Positions 1-14,298 of a stretch of 64,000 bases of DNA are shown here, piece after piece. The DNA lies in the NCBI GenBank assembly GCA_036583965.1, contig JAZBQD010000028.1:2046001-2110000 (forward strand), given 5' to 3'. Numbering within the stretch: position 1 is the first letter of the stretch; each line of letters starts with the position of its first letter. Under the pieces are notes generated by a model. It searched no databases. It worked only from the letters and a program-made list of their open reading frames with translations, and had not been told where the DNA came from. Made by a program: the position numbers and the translations under genes. Source of the stretch: Prunella strophiata. Lineage: Eukaryota > Chordata > Aves > Passeriformes > Prunellidae.

Positions 1-2499
1 GTAAAAATGATTAAAGTTCTTAAATGCAGTGTGAGCCACTTACTCTTGAGAGAAAACAAGAGACAAAAAAACCCCAAACAAGTTCTGGTAGGCTGGCTAA
101 CAATTTGGAAAGCTTACAGTAAAGGTATTAATAATAAAGGATGTTTGATATTTTTTGTTGGAATGAAATCTCATTTCTACAGTTACAATTCTTCATGCAA
201 GATAATCACTTTGCTCTCCATTCCTGTATACTGTACTATCCAGCAGGAAAAGGAACTGTGCAACTAACTCGATTGGGAGGAACTTTTTAAATTTAGGAGT
301 GATTTTTTTCTTATTCTCTGAAGGATGAAAGATATTAGTCATGCATAAACTAATTTTCTCCATCTTTTCTTAACCACCTGCTGCCTGGTGGTGTTTATGC
401 TGTTTCTGGCTGCTGTTGCTGTTGTAATAAAAACAAGTAGGAACACAAAAAATCCCTGTTGTATTTCAGTGTCTGGGAGGCAGCTGAGTAAGAGGAAGTG
501 GAGATTTTCTGATGGTACAGGAAGTGCTTTGCCTTTGAAACTGACCAGGTCAGAGTGATGCAAATTCAGCACTGGCCTGGAGTTATGAGATATTGTGAAT
601 GAATAAATAGTAATTTATTCTCCTGTGATGGCAATGAACAAGTGGTACCCACCTGCCCCACCCTAGTTTGATTCCTTCTTATTTAGAATAGGCACATTTG
701 TTTATGTAGAAAAACTTGACAGTTTAGGTTTAAAAATTAAATAAATATAAAAGTCAGTGATAAGGATTCAAAGTTATCCACTGGTAAGGATGGGCTGCAG
801 TGTGTCATGCACAGGGAACATGATTGTTACAGCTGGATTTTTTCTGAAGTGAGAGGTGAGACTCAGCTCGTTGAGTTGGAGGCTCTCTGCCTCACTGAGG
901 ATGTGTTGGCTGTCACCAGGGTTTCATGACCCCAGTTTATATGAGGAATAAAAATGTTCCTCATTGTGTTAGACTGTCATGTAAGTAAAGGCAGAGTGAC
1001 TGTTTCCAAATCCAGTATATCCCAAACTTAGACTCTACCACATGGCCTGACTGGTGTTAGGGAGGTGTCTGCTAACAGAAGAGTGGTTGTATTTGGCCAC
1101 CGAGTGGCACTCCAGACCCAGCAATCTAAGAGGGGCAGTGTTTATTTCTGCCATCAGGGTTCAGGGCTCTAAAATCAAATTATTTGCAAGCATGTAGACA
1201 CCATCGAATCAAATTGGACTGCTGAAGGTTAAATTACTATCTTCAGAAATGTTGTTATAATATCCATCTTGACATTTCATTATCCCAGTACAATATAAAT
1301 ATCAAATTTGATTAGCTGTCAAGCAGCAAGAAAAATAAACGAAAATATTCCCATCATTTTTGCTCCATAAAAACAGTAGGGGATATCATTAAAAATAGTG
1401 AGTTGCCAAAGGCAGATCAAGGTTTAAAAATATCCATTGAAAGTGGTATTTGGTTGGGTAGGTAGAATGTCTTTGTCCCCAGAAGGTGCTATTATGAAGA
1501 ATGTTGGTGTTGAAGGCAGATGTTCAAGCTGCTGCATCCATTGCTGGATATAACTTAGTTGGTTTGGGCAGTGGTAGCTTTTTCATTCAACTTTAGTGAT
1601 ACTTGCAAGATTCATTTCAAGACTGAGACTTTCACTGTGTTTACAGGACCAAAAGCTCCCAGTAGTTTGACTAAGATTTGTTTTTTAATCATGCAGAATT
1701 CAAATAAAGCATCATGTTGACCTTCTTGGCAAAACAATTTATGGACAACTGGCTGTACTCATATTTCTAAATTAAGATACTATAGATCAAGCAAACCTTT
1801 GGTGTGAATCAAATTTGAATCAGCCTAAATTTGAATATGGTGCTTTGTACTGGAATTTAAGCAGTGCAATATTTAAAACATTATTCAGTGTCATAACAAG
1901 TCATCCATCATACTCTGTGGATCTAGAACTGTTTATAACAATTTTTATTACTGTGAACAGTTTCTAGTTCATGCTATAATTACTATTCAAACTACGTGAC
2001 ATCAGCCTAATTCTCTCTTGTGAGATTAATGGGTAATTCCAGCCCACTGTTTTGCATATGTGACTGTGAAGGCAGCTGTTGGAACTTTAGCAATATTTCT
2101 GAATAAGTGCTCTTGATAGAGTTCTAGTTCCTAGTGAAGATAAGATATCTCTGCAGCTAAGAAAGAATTATGATTCCCTCTGGAGCTGTGTGTGTCACAG
2201 GACATTGTTAAGTTTAATGACTGTGTTTGAAAAAGTGGGAAAAGTTGGTCCCATGCACTGCTGATTGTTTCCTTGCTCCACATGGTGTCTGGTATTGATC
2301 ACACAGCCCCAGGAAGGACAAATGACTGTGGCTTCAGTGGCATTGTGTGGCTACAGATTGGCATTGGGCACAGACATCATCCAACTTTCTCTAAACAGTC
2401 TTTCAAATGTCACCTTCCTGTGATGGGAGGCCATGTCAGACCACGACTGAAATTTCAGTTTCATCTTTCTTACTTTTCTTACTTTTCTTGGTGGCTTTT

Positions 2500-2501
<2 letters not shown>

Positions 2502-2532
<31 letters not shown>
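2502..2532. repeat. Poly-T homopolymer (T31)
   Basis: An uninterrupted run of 31 T lies in the PID1 intron, preceded by a C/T-rich stretch with repeated TTTCTTAC. It could be the reversed A-tail of an old retrotransposed sequence, but no body of an element is recognisable on either side, so I call only the homopolymer. It produces spurious Phe-rich and Lys-rich open frames on the two strands. Confidence 0.95.
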
Positions 2533-5307
2533 CCTTGTTTTGTTTTGTTACCTGCAAATGTCAGTTGTATTTTCTATTTTTCTGTTGACTTGATTTTTTC
2601 AGGAATCTTTGATTCTTTTTAAGTTATATTAAGTACTCTGGTGATGATAGGCACTTTCTCTGACTTTTTGTTTCCTGTCTTAGTATACAATGTCTTTTTC
2701 CCTTTTTTTTTTTGCCTCCTCTGTCATCTTAGAGTGATCTCATGCCTTGCACAATAACTTCTCTGAACTTAACTCACTAATCTAGCTTGCCCAATCAAGT
2801 GTGTCATGTCTTTGTGACCACGAGCTTCCCTTTCCAAGGGGCTTGATCATGCTGGAAGACTTTATGAGCCAGCAGAATGAAGTTTGATCCCGTTCAATTT
2901 TGGTGCAATTACACCTATTACAATGGTGCCTGAGCCACATTAGGGAAAAACAGAGTATTTATCTTGGCTTTTGCTTCTTACTCACACAGTGGCACCACAA
3001 CTTTGCTTTCATCTCTTTTGGGAGATGCTGTAGTAGTACCCCCACATTTCCCCACGTGACCTCAGTGTATACTGTGCTCTGCATAAACCTGGTGGATCAG
3101 CATCTAGTTCTATGTGCTAAACACAGATTTCCTCACTGAAAACACAGTTTATAAAGCCTTTGTAGTTTTTTGTCAGGAATCTGTGAGCTTTCCAGATTTC
3201 CATTTCCATTTGATGGGAGTGACCATGGATGGTGCTGCTGAAGACGGAGGTGAGGGAGTAAACATCTAAAAGGCTTCATCATTTAAAACCAGGGATTGCT
3301 TCAAATGACAGACATCAGTGCCCAGGAGACTGTGCTGGCCACTATATTTCTGCTTCCTGTGCTCTGTGCCAGAGGTTAAAAGCGTGTTTGTTTCTTCCAC
3401 ATCACAAATGCTGGTGACCAAGTGCAGAGCAGGTCAAGCTTGAAACAGCCCTCCTGTTAGGCAGTGGCTAGGAATAACCTGGGGCAGGATGAAATTCCTC
3501 AGATACATGTCCGTATCATTATTTGTTATTTGAATAATCAACCAGAGCCCAGGCTTTGCAGTTGCTTCAAGTCATTTTGCTGGCTGGCTTATCTTGGTAT
3601 GATAGATCTAACAAGACCATATCACAGGACTCAAAGTTTTGGGAAAGGTATTACTACTGTTTTTTTCTGAGAGGAGGTTTTGTTTCCCTCTGTCACTTGC
3701 TAGTAGCAATGTGTGTTTTACCTCATGAGAGTTACCAGGGCCAGGCCCCAGCTCTGGCCTTGGTTTTCTTCTGACCAGATTTTATGCTGTCTCTTGTTCA
3801 AGGGTGTCAGAATTCTGTTCTCCTTTAGCTGTTGCTGTTTTGCATGAAGTCACTCAGAGGGAGCAGGGCAGACCAGTGCTGTGCTCTGCTGCCAAAGCAC
3901 CCAGTAAATTCAAATGGGCTGACACGGAGCCCTGGGAACCCCAAGGTCAGTTCTGCTCTGTGATCTTGCTAAATTCCTGTTCTCTGTTGCTTTGCTGTTA
4001 AAGAGGTGGACACCAGTCTATCTTTTTTAGTTAAAAAAACCCCACCACAAACCCCACCATTTTCTTAATAACTTCAAGCTGATCATCTGTTGGAAAAGAG
4101 AAAAGCTATAGCTCCTCTCAACTGGGAATTCATTGTGATTTCAGAATATGAGGTGTTAGGTGATTTGGCAGTGCTGTGCACGTGATAATGTCCTTCAGGA
4201 GTGATTAGGGCTTTGTTCATCTGAGAATTATCTGCTGAGAAGTGCATATGTAAGTGGAAGAAACTGTGATTCTGAGAGTTTGCATTCCTTATCAGGTTGG
4301 GTAGTGAAAAAGAAGAATGACTGTACATGTACCTAAGCTAAGGTGTTTGAGTGTTGTGAAAACTGCTCCATTTGTCTTTAGCCACTTATGTGGAAGGATT
4401 TGTCTTAGTCTTTTGTTGATTCTTTCAGAATTTTTCCAGGCTTTAGATGATTGTGCCATTTGGCAAAGTCCAGAGCTCTATCTCCTTTTCTACACTTGCT
4501 GAAAACTTTGGATAAAAATTTCTCTTCCGTTCTTTTACAGTGTGTGCTTACTTAATTTTCCTTTTAGGAAAAAAGTAGGTGCCTGAAGGTGGCAGCTTAG
4601 TCGCTGGAATTGGAGAAAAATGCAAGCAAGATGAAGCCTGCTCTTGCCATTGCATCCTTGATTTAATTAGATTTTGGTTATACCTGACACAGTGTTGTGT
4701 AAGAGTTTTAAGTGTTAGCTGGAAAGTGTGAAGGACATTATGTCTCCTTTGCCTAAAGCATAAAAGGAAAAAAAGGTTTTCATTTTAACAAGAAACTCCA
4801 GAGCAGTTTGGACTCTACATCAAAGAGAAATATTTGGTTTCATGATGTCTTCCAGACAGTTCTTAATGCAAGTCCAAACCCAATCTATAAGTAGTAGCCA
4901 AAGTGATTTTTGCCTTCTCTAAAGTTTGCTCTAGCTAAACCTAGCTGTGCTGGTAATGTGTTTTTCCAAAGGGCAACAGCCTGATATAATGGAGAGTAGA
5001 TTTTGCTTTGGCCTGTGGTACCGTGCCGTCATCCCCTTGGACCATCTCCAAGAGAGCACAGGTGGCAGTTCTGCTGGGATCTCACAGCTTCTCTGGTTTT
5101 GTTAGCCTTTCTGGCTGGTATCCTCTCCTGTATGACCCACCCTTGAGATGCACTTCTTGGATCACTCCGTGGAATTTCTTCTGCTCACCTTCTAAAATTT
5201 CATCCCAGTATCTTAGATTAAAAATGTCTGGGTAAACCTTAAAGTGCTTGTTCTAGTCATTGGTTCATGATCACATGAACTACGTTTGACTGATGAAAGG
5301 AGCACAG

Positions 5308-5351
5308 GAGTATCTTTATGGATTAGTCAGAGTATCTTTATGGATTAGCCA
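5308..5351. repeat. 22-bp tandem duplication
   Basis: Two adjacent 22-base copies (5308-5329 and 5330-5351) beginning GAGTATCTTTATGGATTAG differ by a single T/C change near the end. It looks like a recent local duplication in intronic sequence, with no evident function. Confidence 0.9.
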
Positions 5352-8300
5352 GGGACATCCACGCACTTCCCTGTGACAGGTGTGCTCTGGTTTGCAGTCT
5401 GCCCTCAGAACAGCTGCAGATCTCCCAAGAGCTTTCTCCAGGTCGTGTTGTGGCTCTTTATCTGTTCCACACATTTCCAGTCTTCCCTAGATGAAGTTGT
5501 AGTTTCTATGGGTTCCACACTCTGCTTGGCTCTGTCTCAAGCAGGTGCTGCTCACAGCTCCTTCCATCCCAGGATTGCACTTTTCTGGGAGCAAAGGACA
5601 GAAGCAGAGCAAATGGCAGCCAGGAAAGAAAGCAGATGCAAGAAGATAGTGGAGTTATCTTGCTTCATATTTACTTGTCCTCTGTATTTGTTTATTCCTG
5701 AGTGTTTATGTAGCCAGACCCTGCTCTGCCAAGAGTCTGGGTGTGGAGGTGGTGCAAGGCCACTGCCCCCCCTGTGCTGGGAGACACCTCTCCAATGACA
5801 CTGTGCTGGGAATGGGGCAGTGTCCCAAGTACTGCAATCATTGGAAAGCTGTGTCTCTTTTTGCAGAAATGGCACTCTGAGCATGGCTCCTAGAGCCCAA
5901 TTTCTGTTCTCTTAATTGCACTGCTCCCTCATAAATTGCCCTTGCAGTTTCCCTCAGTAATGCTATTCATCACCTCCTCTTTTAAACTCTGAATTTGGCA
6001 TATACTGGGCCATGTAGGCAGCTGCTGGTTATATTTTAATGATACAGCTTGCTAAATGCTTCTTTAAGAAGAAAAGTGTTATAAATAATTCAATAGAGTT
6101 ATTTTGCAGTACATATATATGTCTGTCATGGCCTGTTAGAATAGCATAGTGTCCCTTTAAGGATGCAGATAGGAAGCTGTCTCTTTGCTCTGCTGAACAA
6201 TTTGGGACCATAGGAACCTAAGGCTGTGACAGGCATTACCATATGATGCATTAATGCCATTTCCTGGGTGTTACGAGTTCATCCCCAGAGGGGCTGTGCT
6301 GCAGTTGCATGATCTTGCTGCCATGGGAGGGGCTGCCTTGTTTTTGCTGTAGTTGATTTCAATGTGGAGATTTTTATAATCTCTCTGGTGCTTTTGTGAG
6401 AAAGGGAGAGGCTGTTGTTTTATAACTACTTTTAAAAAAATCAAATATCTGACCTTGCTAACGACAAAACATGAAGAAAAATTACATCTATATTGTCTGC
6501 CACAGTAATTGCTTTTTCGGGGGGGACTAACCTTTATTTCAGCTTTTTCTCCTTGAAAAACAAAAGGAAAACAAGATCCTACAAAGAAACATCATGCACT
6601 GGCTGCTCTTGCCTGGAGTGAAAAACAGTGCAGGGTTTTTTCTTGTTGTTGTGGGTTTTGTCCCCTGCCATGAATTTGTTGTAGATGCAGTATCCTTTCT
6701 TGTAAATAAGATTTCTTCTCAGGAATAGCTGGGTTGGTCTCTTCAGATTTGATTTTTGCATACATGTCTTGAACTTTAATGCTGTTTGTGGATTTGCACT
6801 GTAATTAAAGGATCTTCTGCTTGGTTTCGGCCCAACAAGAGATACCAATTTGTTTTGATGAGGAGGCAGCAGAGGAAAAGAGTAGAAGGCTAGAGGCAGA
6901 TAATAGGAAACAAATAATATAGTCTGTGCTTGTACTGTAAATATCTGTATTTTCAGCATAAAGTAAATTCTTTCTTACCCAAAATGCTGTTTGCTTTCTA
7001 TTGTGCTGTCATATTTAAGCTCATGCATAACTAACCTAAAGTATATGTAATTTTCTATTTAAAACCATTTAACCAGAATAATAACAGCTTTGGTAGGAAA
7101 TGAGAGTGTTAGGAGAGGCTTAGCAGAGGCTCTAATCCTTGTGTAAAAGTACAGCCCTGTCTCATACTAGTGCTGGATCAGGCTGGGAACAGGAGCACTT
7201 TGCTTCTGCTTGCTTTGGGCTACATGGGGAAAGCTACAGGACTTTACAGGATGACTGATACTTTATTTGTTAATGCACATACTAATTTCTCTTGCCAAAT
7301 TTCTGCCTGCATTTTTAGATACTGAGAGAATGGTCAGCTTTTCTTAAAATGCTTGACACAGCGTTGCTGTCCATGCTCTTTTGAAAATCTCTCTGTCAAT
7401 ATGTCATAGCAAAGGGGGAGAGCACTCCAAACCCATGGGCTTTCTTGAAATGCCTGGAAATATTTGGTTCCTTGTCTCTGGGGAAGAGAAATCTTCCTCT
7501 GTGAGCAGTTATTCCTGTCTTGGCCACTGCTTTGTCAGTTTGGACATTGTTTCTTTATTCTTCTTCTTTATTCCTCCTTTCTGTCTGATCCTGGAAAGTG
7601 CTGGAGAAAGTATTATGCACTAGTTGTACTCTTAGTTTGATCTGATCAAGGACTATTAAGCTCTTAAAAGATTTGCTTATTCTGTTACATAATTTAAAAA
7701 ACTATATTGAAAATTGTAACTCTAGGATGGTGATAAATGGGACTGAGTTTTTGCTTGTTACAGAGCTGTGAAACACCTTGTCAATAGAAAATGTTGGAGT
7801 AATTGTTTATATAGAATACAATCATAAGAGTTCTGAGATTTTTGTCATCTATACATTGCAGTCATAGCCATATGTTGATTTTTGGGTGGTGAGACCTCCT
7901 GAAGTTTATTTTGCTACAGAATGGCCTGTGCTTCATATGATGCATTTTGCTTCAAGAGAATGTCATAGGCATCCTGTAATGTTAATTTCTTTAGGAAGTT
8001 GTATTCTGTTGTCATGCTGAAGAGCCATTTCAGAGTCAGTATTGCTTTATCCAGGGCTGGCCCTCTGTCCCTGGTTAGGCCAAGCAGCAGCTGGGTAAAG
8101 GTGTCTTGAGTGTCAGTGGCAAAGTCCCTGGTGGGCTCTCTGCTCCCTAAGGCTTGGCCATGGCTCAGTGACTGCCAGACTGCAAACTGGGAGGTAGAAA
8201 ATAGAATTATGATGTTTTTAGATGCTGTATTCATTATAGCATAAAGATGGTAACTGTGAAGAAAAACAGTGAAGGATTTCTTTATTTTCGTAAGTAGTTT

Positions 8301-11300
8301 CTTTTTTCCTTAGAGCTCTAAATTTTTCACCAGTTTGTTCTTTATCAAACAGATCAACAGCAGGGCTACTCGCTATAGATTTTGTCTTTGCAAAGTCAAC
8401 TTCAGGGCCAGTGGAATCTATGAAAATGAATTTTCTGCCCTTTGTAAAAGCCATGACCTCTGCAATACAGAGAGATGAACTGTGGATATGAAGGGAGCTT
8501 CTTGGAGCTTGCTGTGCAACTGGTGTGAATAGTGATCAGTCTGACCTGCAACCATCTGAATGCTACTGGGGGCAAGCTGCTGTAATAGATGACATAAATT
8601 GCAGCAGTGATAAGTAGAGCTGTCCCCAGAGAGGAGGACCTTTGCCCCCATCTCCTTCTTTCCTCCAGACAGTCCTTCACTTTGGAGTGCTGCTTTCCAG
8701 GCTCTCCCATCTTAGGTTTAGTGTTTCCTTTCATCTTGGCTGAAATTAGCACTATAGAAATTTCCATGTCTTGGTTTTTGCTGCAGGTGGTTAAGGGCTG
8801 CATTTCTGGCTGCTTTGTAGGCTCATCACCTTAGAGGTGAAATCCAGCCAGGAGAATGGGTTGGAGGCAATGTGGCTTTCCTGGGAGAGGTGCTTGGGTG
8901 GGACTGTGATTAAATTAATCAGAAAAGGAAGGAGGCTCCCTCTGTGACACTGTGAAAAGCCTGCTGATGCAGAGAGAAATTCGCAGGAGATGAGCATCTC
9001 TGGAGCCCAGAGAGCCTGATGAATACCCAATTCACTCACAGGGCCTAAGGATCACTTTCAGGTTCTTCTGTGCTGGTTGGAAAAACATTATCTAAATGCA
9101 AAGTGACTGTACTGAAGACACAGGCAAGCATGAAATCCATTGTGAAAACAGGACCTTGGAGGCACTGTGAACCATGGCTTTGGGAATGAATTAAAAACTG
9201 TATGGCACTATTGTCTTCCATCATTATAGTCTTTGGGACATATTTATTCCTTTAAAGTCTTCTGTTTGGTCTGCTCACATACTGTTGCATTTTTAAGTGG
9301 GAAATTTTGGTTTAATTGTAATATGGTGTCATAAACCTTAGAGGCAGTGAGGTTGTATTCTTTCTTGTCTGTGTAGAGCCTGTGTTGCCATGGCCTGGAT
9401 CCAGATTTTGATAACACAAACAAGTGATAAATCAGGCATATTTATCTAAGGACTCATTTGGCAATAAAAAGAGTTGTTTAACTATATTTTCTTCTTCGTA
9501 ATGTGTTTAGTGCTTTTTATTAAGTTGAAATATGCAAGGTCTGTTTTTCATTGCTCCAGTGTAAGCACTCCATCCCAGTGTAGGCACTGTATTTCTTCTT
9601 CTCCAGCCTTCAAATAAGACTTTTCCTGGAGATGCTAAAACTTGTGAGAGCGGGAAAAATCTCAAAGGGTTTTGTTAAGTCATGGAACTCATTTCACATA
9701 ATGATTCATGAAGGAGATGTAAAAGTAATGACAGAGTATTTTACTCGGAGACTTTGTGGGATGTGGGTACAATTACATTTATATGGGGTTGATATTTTTG
9801 TGTTCCCCTGTACTCCTCAGGGAATGTGTTTCATTTGCAGTGTGTGAATGATAGAAGAAGGACCAAGTACTGCTATTTCTGGGAGTCTCTGTGGTTTGTT
9901 TTGTAATTTTTTCTGGTTTTTTGAATGGTACTGGTCTTATAGCACTTGGGGGAGGAAGAACTGAAATAATTTTATGAGCATTACTTCTGTTCTTCCTGCA
10001 ATGTAGACCTGACACTTCCTTTGATATACAATCCAAATTTGTAGTCATCTTCAGTGGTTCCCAAAGTTGGCTCCCTTCCCTTTTGTTCTTAATTTCAGGT
10101 GTTGTCAAGTTGTGCCAGGAATCAAGTGCAGTTGAGATTTTTGGTCTCCAGAACTGAATGTCTTAGTAACAGAGGTTTTGTTCAATTTTATTACTTGGCA
10201 TCTTCTTTTCAAGGCAAGAACAAAAGAAGAAAAACAAGGATCTCCTGGGGAATGCACAAAGAAGGGAACCTTGAGGACAGATCTCTTACCCATAAAAGAT
10301 AGTGAAAAACATGCATTCTGCGTGGCTTTCTGGGAGTGCTTCAGTGCCCAAAGTCTTGGAGAATATGTAAAATACACATGCCTCAATGGAAAAGGTGGCT
10401 GAACTAGTAACTGTTCTTGTACTCCCTCTTTGCATGCTCCATGAGGTACAAAAGTTTTTGTAGGACTAGTGCCAAAGTGAATTTTCTGTGGGTTGGAAAG
10501 GAAGGGGAACAAAGTAAAAGCGAACAGTCTGCTCCTCTCTGTGTCCATGGGCTCCTTCCCTCTACTATGAGACAACAGCTGTGAGGAGCCCTAAAAAGCT
10601 CTCTGAAACATGATGAGGTGCTTAATCAGATTTCCATGCTTGGTTTCAACCTCATGTGAATAAAGAATGTGTAGTGAAAAAGGTTTTTGTGTACTTTGAA
10701 CATAAACGTCAAGGTAGGTGTCTATTTTCAGGGAGGTTGTGGTCATGCAAACTTATGCCACATTCTCCTGGCAGAAGGGATGTTCTTGGTGAGAAGGTTT
10801 TGAGCTAGCAGAGGAAAGGCTTTGGAAGGATTTTGTGTGAAGGTAACTTCAAGAAATTGCAACAGTGGCTACAGAGTGGATTGCTTTTCTCACCTTCCTA
10901 GCTGCCTCCCACCTCTCTCCTTGCCTGTGAAGACTCCTGAAGGACAATGGGAAATGAAATGGCTTATCCAAGTATTAATTTCTACCCAGTGGTACCTGAG
11001 TACAGAGAGAGGTGGTTACATGAGGTAATGAAAGGAGACAAAGGAGGAAAGTGATCTAAATAGCAACATAAAGAAAATATTTGGGAATAAAAGTAATCAT
11101 CGACTTGTACAATAGGGTGTCCAGCAGCCCTGCTGAGGTTGTGTGTGATGGATGTATTTGTTCATTCAGTTATGTCTTGCACAACAACATTTTTAAATTG
11201 CTGCTAGAATGAAATTGATTTCTTGAGTTTTAAATAGTGCAGTGTAAATCTTCCACTCACACCAGGACCGAAGAGTCTCTGACTGCAAGCTCACTGCAGT

Positions 11301-14085
11301 TTGCCAGTTCCACTTGATTTCATTTCAGATTCATCCCTGCAAGCCAAACCACAAAAAGAGCTTCCTGTCCAGTGGAGAATGAAATGCAAGAGGCGATCCT
11401 TTTGTTGCTAACGGGAGGCTGCAGGGAGCAGAGCTGGCTCTTGCTGAGGTTCTGTTTGGGCTTGGGTTAACTATTTTGCCAGTGAGGCAGAGATTCCTGG
11501 TCACTGGATATGAGTTAGGTGCTCTTAGGTCTTTCTGAAGGCAGTGCTTTAATACCTGGGGTAGTTTATAAAGAGACTTGCTGAGCAGCAGCCTGATGTA
11601 ATGAAAGGTGAAAAGCTTGGATCGTTGTGTTTCTCAGGATTGTCTTCCAGGAGAGTTTGGCTTGCTGCTTTATTTACCCCACACTGGCTCTTTGGCCTGT
11701 GGACTCAGTGGGCTTTTTCTTGTTGGCTTTTTTTCCTCTCAGAGCTTATAAATTAAGCCATCAAGGGTAATTTTTTTCTCTTCCAGTACATTTATTTACT
11801 GAATCTTAAATTTGCCAAATACTGATGTGTTTTCCCATGTCTTCCTCGAGCAGTGTGGGGTAGTGTTGGTGATGGGGCTGATCACATAGGCTAAGGGGGG
11901 TTCCACTCCTGTGGGCATTCTGCAGAGGTTTTTGTCTTCTGCTCCCCTCCCCAACTCCCCATCAGTGGGAGGCCTGGCAGAGCTCTGCTCTGGGAGAATG
12001 AGAGGTTTATTTGGCCTTGAAGAGGGGCTCTGAGATGTCTGTGTGTTTTTGGGTGTCTTACTCAGAGCTGGGACAGGATCTCAGAGATCCTGCAAAGTTC
12101 CCTGCACTTTGATGCCAACCATCTGCAGTTCCTGGAGTGTTTGTCCTGCACAGTGTTTGAGAAGTGAGAAGTTCTTCATGGGTGAGCTCTGCCCTCAGAG
12201 AAGCCCCATTCGTGAGATGCTGCCCTGGACTGCATGTTGGGACACCCACTCTGGATCACAGTAACTCAGCTGTTCTACCTGCTAGCATGTTAAAGGGCTT
12301 TCCTAGGCAACCTCACAAGCAGCAGCACTGAAATTGGTATTAAGTTTTTCTTTCTACTGGGGAAGAGCATTTTTCAAGGAAAGGTATTTTCACAGTGCCC
12401 CAGCTCTTCCTTCTCCTTCACGTGCTGCAGCTACTGAGAAGCATGAAGGCTGTAAAACCTGAAAGAACAATGATGGACTAAAAATGAGAGCTCTTCTATC
12501 CTTCAGAGACATTTTGTTGGGGAATTATATCCAAAGTGACTATTCTCTGCTATCACTTTATGCCTTACTTGTGTGGTGACCCCTTCCTGGGGGGCAGCAA
12601 AGGCAGGATCTGCTGCATGGTCACAGCTGAGAAACACATGGGAAGATAAAAGCACCTGCAAAGGGCTGCTGTGAGCCTGGCTATGGGGACAGATGGACAA
12701 CTGGAGCAGCTGCTGCCCAGCAGTTGTTTTTCCTTAGGAGTTCTGAAGATGTAAAGAGCCAAATGCATTTCTTGCTGGGCTTGTTTATTATTTTTGTTTT
12801 CAAGGGAGAATTTTAGCATGGCTGTAATACTTAAGTTCAGCCTTGGTCCCACTAAAGGAGTCAGATGCTGTTGACTTAACTGCTGAAGAGGTGCTGATGC
12901 TTCCAGCTTTTTCTAAGGAGCTATTCATTGATTCCTTGGAATAAATCAGACATTAACTACTGATGTTTTTTTTTTTTTTCTCTCCTAATCCAGTGGGCAG
13001 CCCTCAGAGTTGATGGTTGTTTTCCATTAAAGAGTTGTCTAGCTCTGTCTGTTCTCCCTCTGAATTTTGTCTCAAAAATAAAACAGTTCTTCACATATTT
13101 CTGTAAGCCACATTACTGCATTTACTGTGTATTTCTTTGTGCTGAGGAGCCCTGCCATTCCCACAAAGACCCTTGTGTCCGTGCTGCAAGGTTTTGGCTG
13201 GACACAGGCAGTGTGGGTGAGGAAGCAGTGACAGGCAGAGGGAAACTGTGCAGCCTTTTTACTTGACTGAGTTATTTTTTGGGTCTTAAGCAAATGTTGC
13301 TTGAATGCAGTTCGTGGTATTTGCTCAGTGATCCAGTGGAATGTCCGGGATATTTTTGTTTTTCCTTCAGAGCCAAAAAGCAGCTTTTGGCTCTAAATCC
13401 CAAGCTGCCAGCCTGAGGCTGAGTCACTGTGCTTTAGAGTGAGGAGAGCTGAGCTGGTGTGGTGAGCTGGGTACCCTGTCCAGCACAGAGCGCTCCCGCT
13501 GTGCCTGGAGCTGGATGTGTTAATTAAAGATGTTGAAAATGACTCTACAGCTAAATCTGCTTTTATTGACATGAAAGCTGTGCCAGGACTTACCAAGCTG
13601 TTGGGCAGCATGCTGCAGGCCTGTCCCACTTGTATCCCAGCTCCACTGAGGGTAAAAAATAGACCAGCTTCAGCCATCAAATCTGTGACTGGTGAGTCCC
13701 TGATTCTCCCCAGCCACTCAGCTTGGAGGTGCTGCTGGGGGCTTTGTGCACACTGGCATTGCAGTGAAGTTGGGCACAGGTTTCCTGAGTAGCAGCTTGC
13801 AGAGGTTTCTAGATCTTGTAATGATGGGGAGATGAAGCTTGCTCTATCCTGGCCTCAACAATATGTACCTGGAGTTTAGGTGGAGCCTGAACTTTCTCAC
13901 CCTGCATCTGCTGTTGTGCTGCAAACCCAGGGAGCATCCCCATGTTCTTGCTGCAGTTTTAAACAAGACATGCATAAGTCCTTCTAAACCTGCTTTTGGC
14001 TGCTGTTTTTCCAATCTCCTCTGCATTCTTCTTTAAAACTTCTGCAAGTTTACTCTGTCTTTAGGCTGGTGGTTCTTGCTGGGCT

Positions 14086-14298
14086 GGGATGAAGTGGCAA
14101 ACTTCAACCATTGGAACAGGTTTTCCAGGGAGAGGGTGGAGTCTCCATCCCTGGAGGTGTTTAAGGAGTGTCTGGATGTGGTGCTGGGTGATGTGGCTCA
14201 GTGGTGTAGGGGTTGCAGTGCTGGTGCTGAGTGGATTGTTGGACTGTATGATCTTAAAGGTCTCTTCCAAGCCTGATGTTTCCATGATTCTGTGATGG
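14086..14298 (+). mobile_element. CR1 LINE 3' fragment
   Basis: The segment carries the usual order of the avian CR1 3' end: a CAACCATTGGAACAGG-like block, the CCATCCCTGGAGGTGTT block near 14139, a GATCTTAAAGGTCTCTTCCAA block, and an end with CATGATTCTGTGATGG in place of the ATTCTRTG octamers. Only the last ~210 bp are present, which is the normal outcome of 5'-truncated CR1 insertion. Point changes and the degraded tail suggest an old copy. It sits in the sense direction inside the PID1 intron. Confidence 0.9.

Noticed and set aside
2273..2622. Phe-rich and Lys-rich small frames around 2.3-2.6 kb
   Set aside because: They are created by the 31-base poly-T run and a neighbouring C/T-rich stretch.
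13372..13692. Possible hidden exon: good acceptor (TTTTTCCTTCAG) at 13360-13371 and donor (CTG|GTGAGT) near 13693
   Set aside because: The protein-like + frame here (13466-13797) has an in-frame TGA at 13463-13465 inside the supposed exon, and its translation resembles no known protein.
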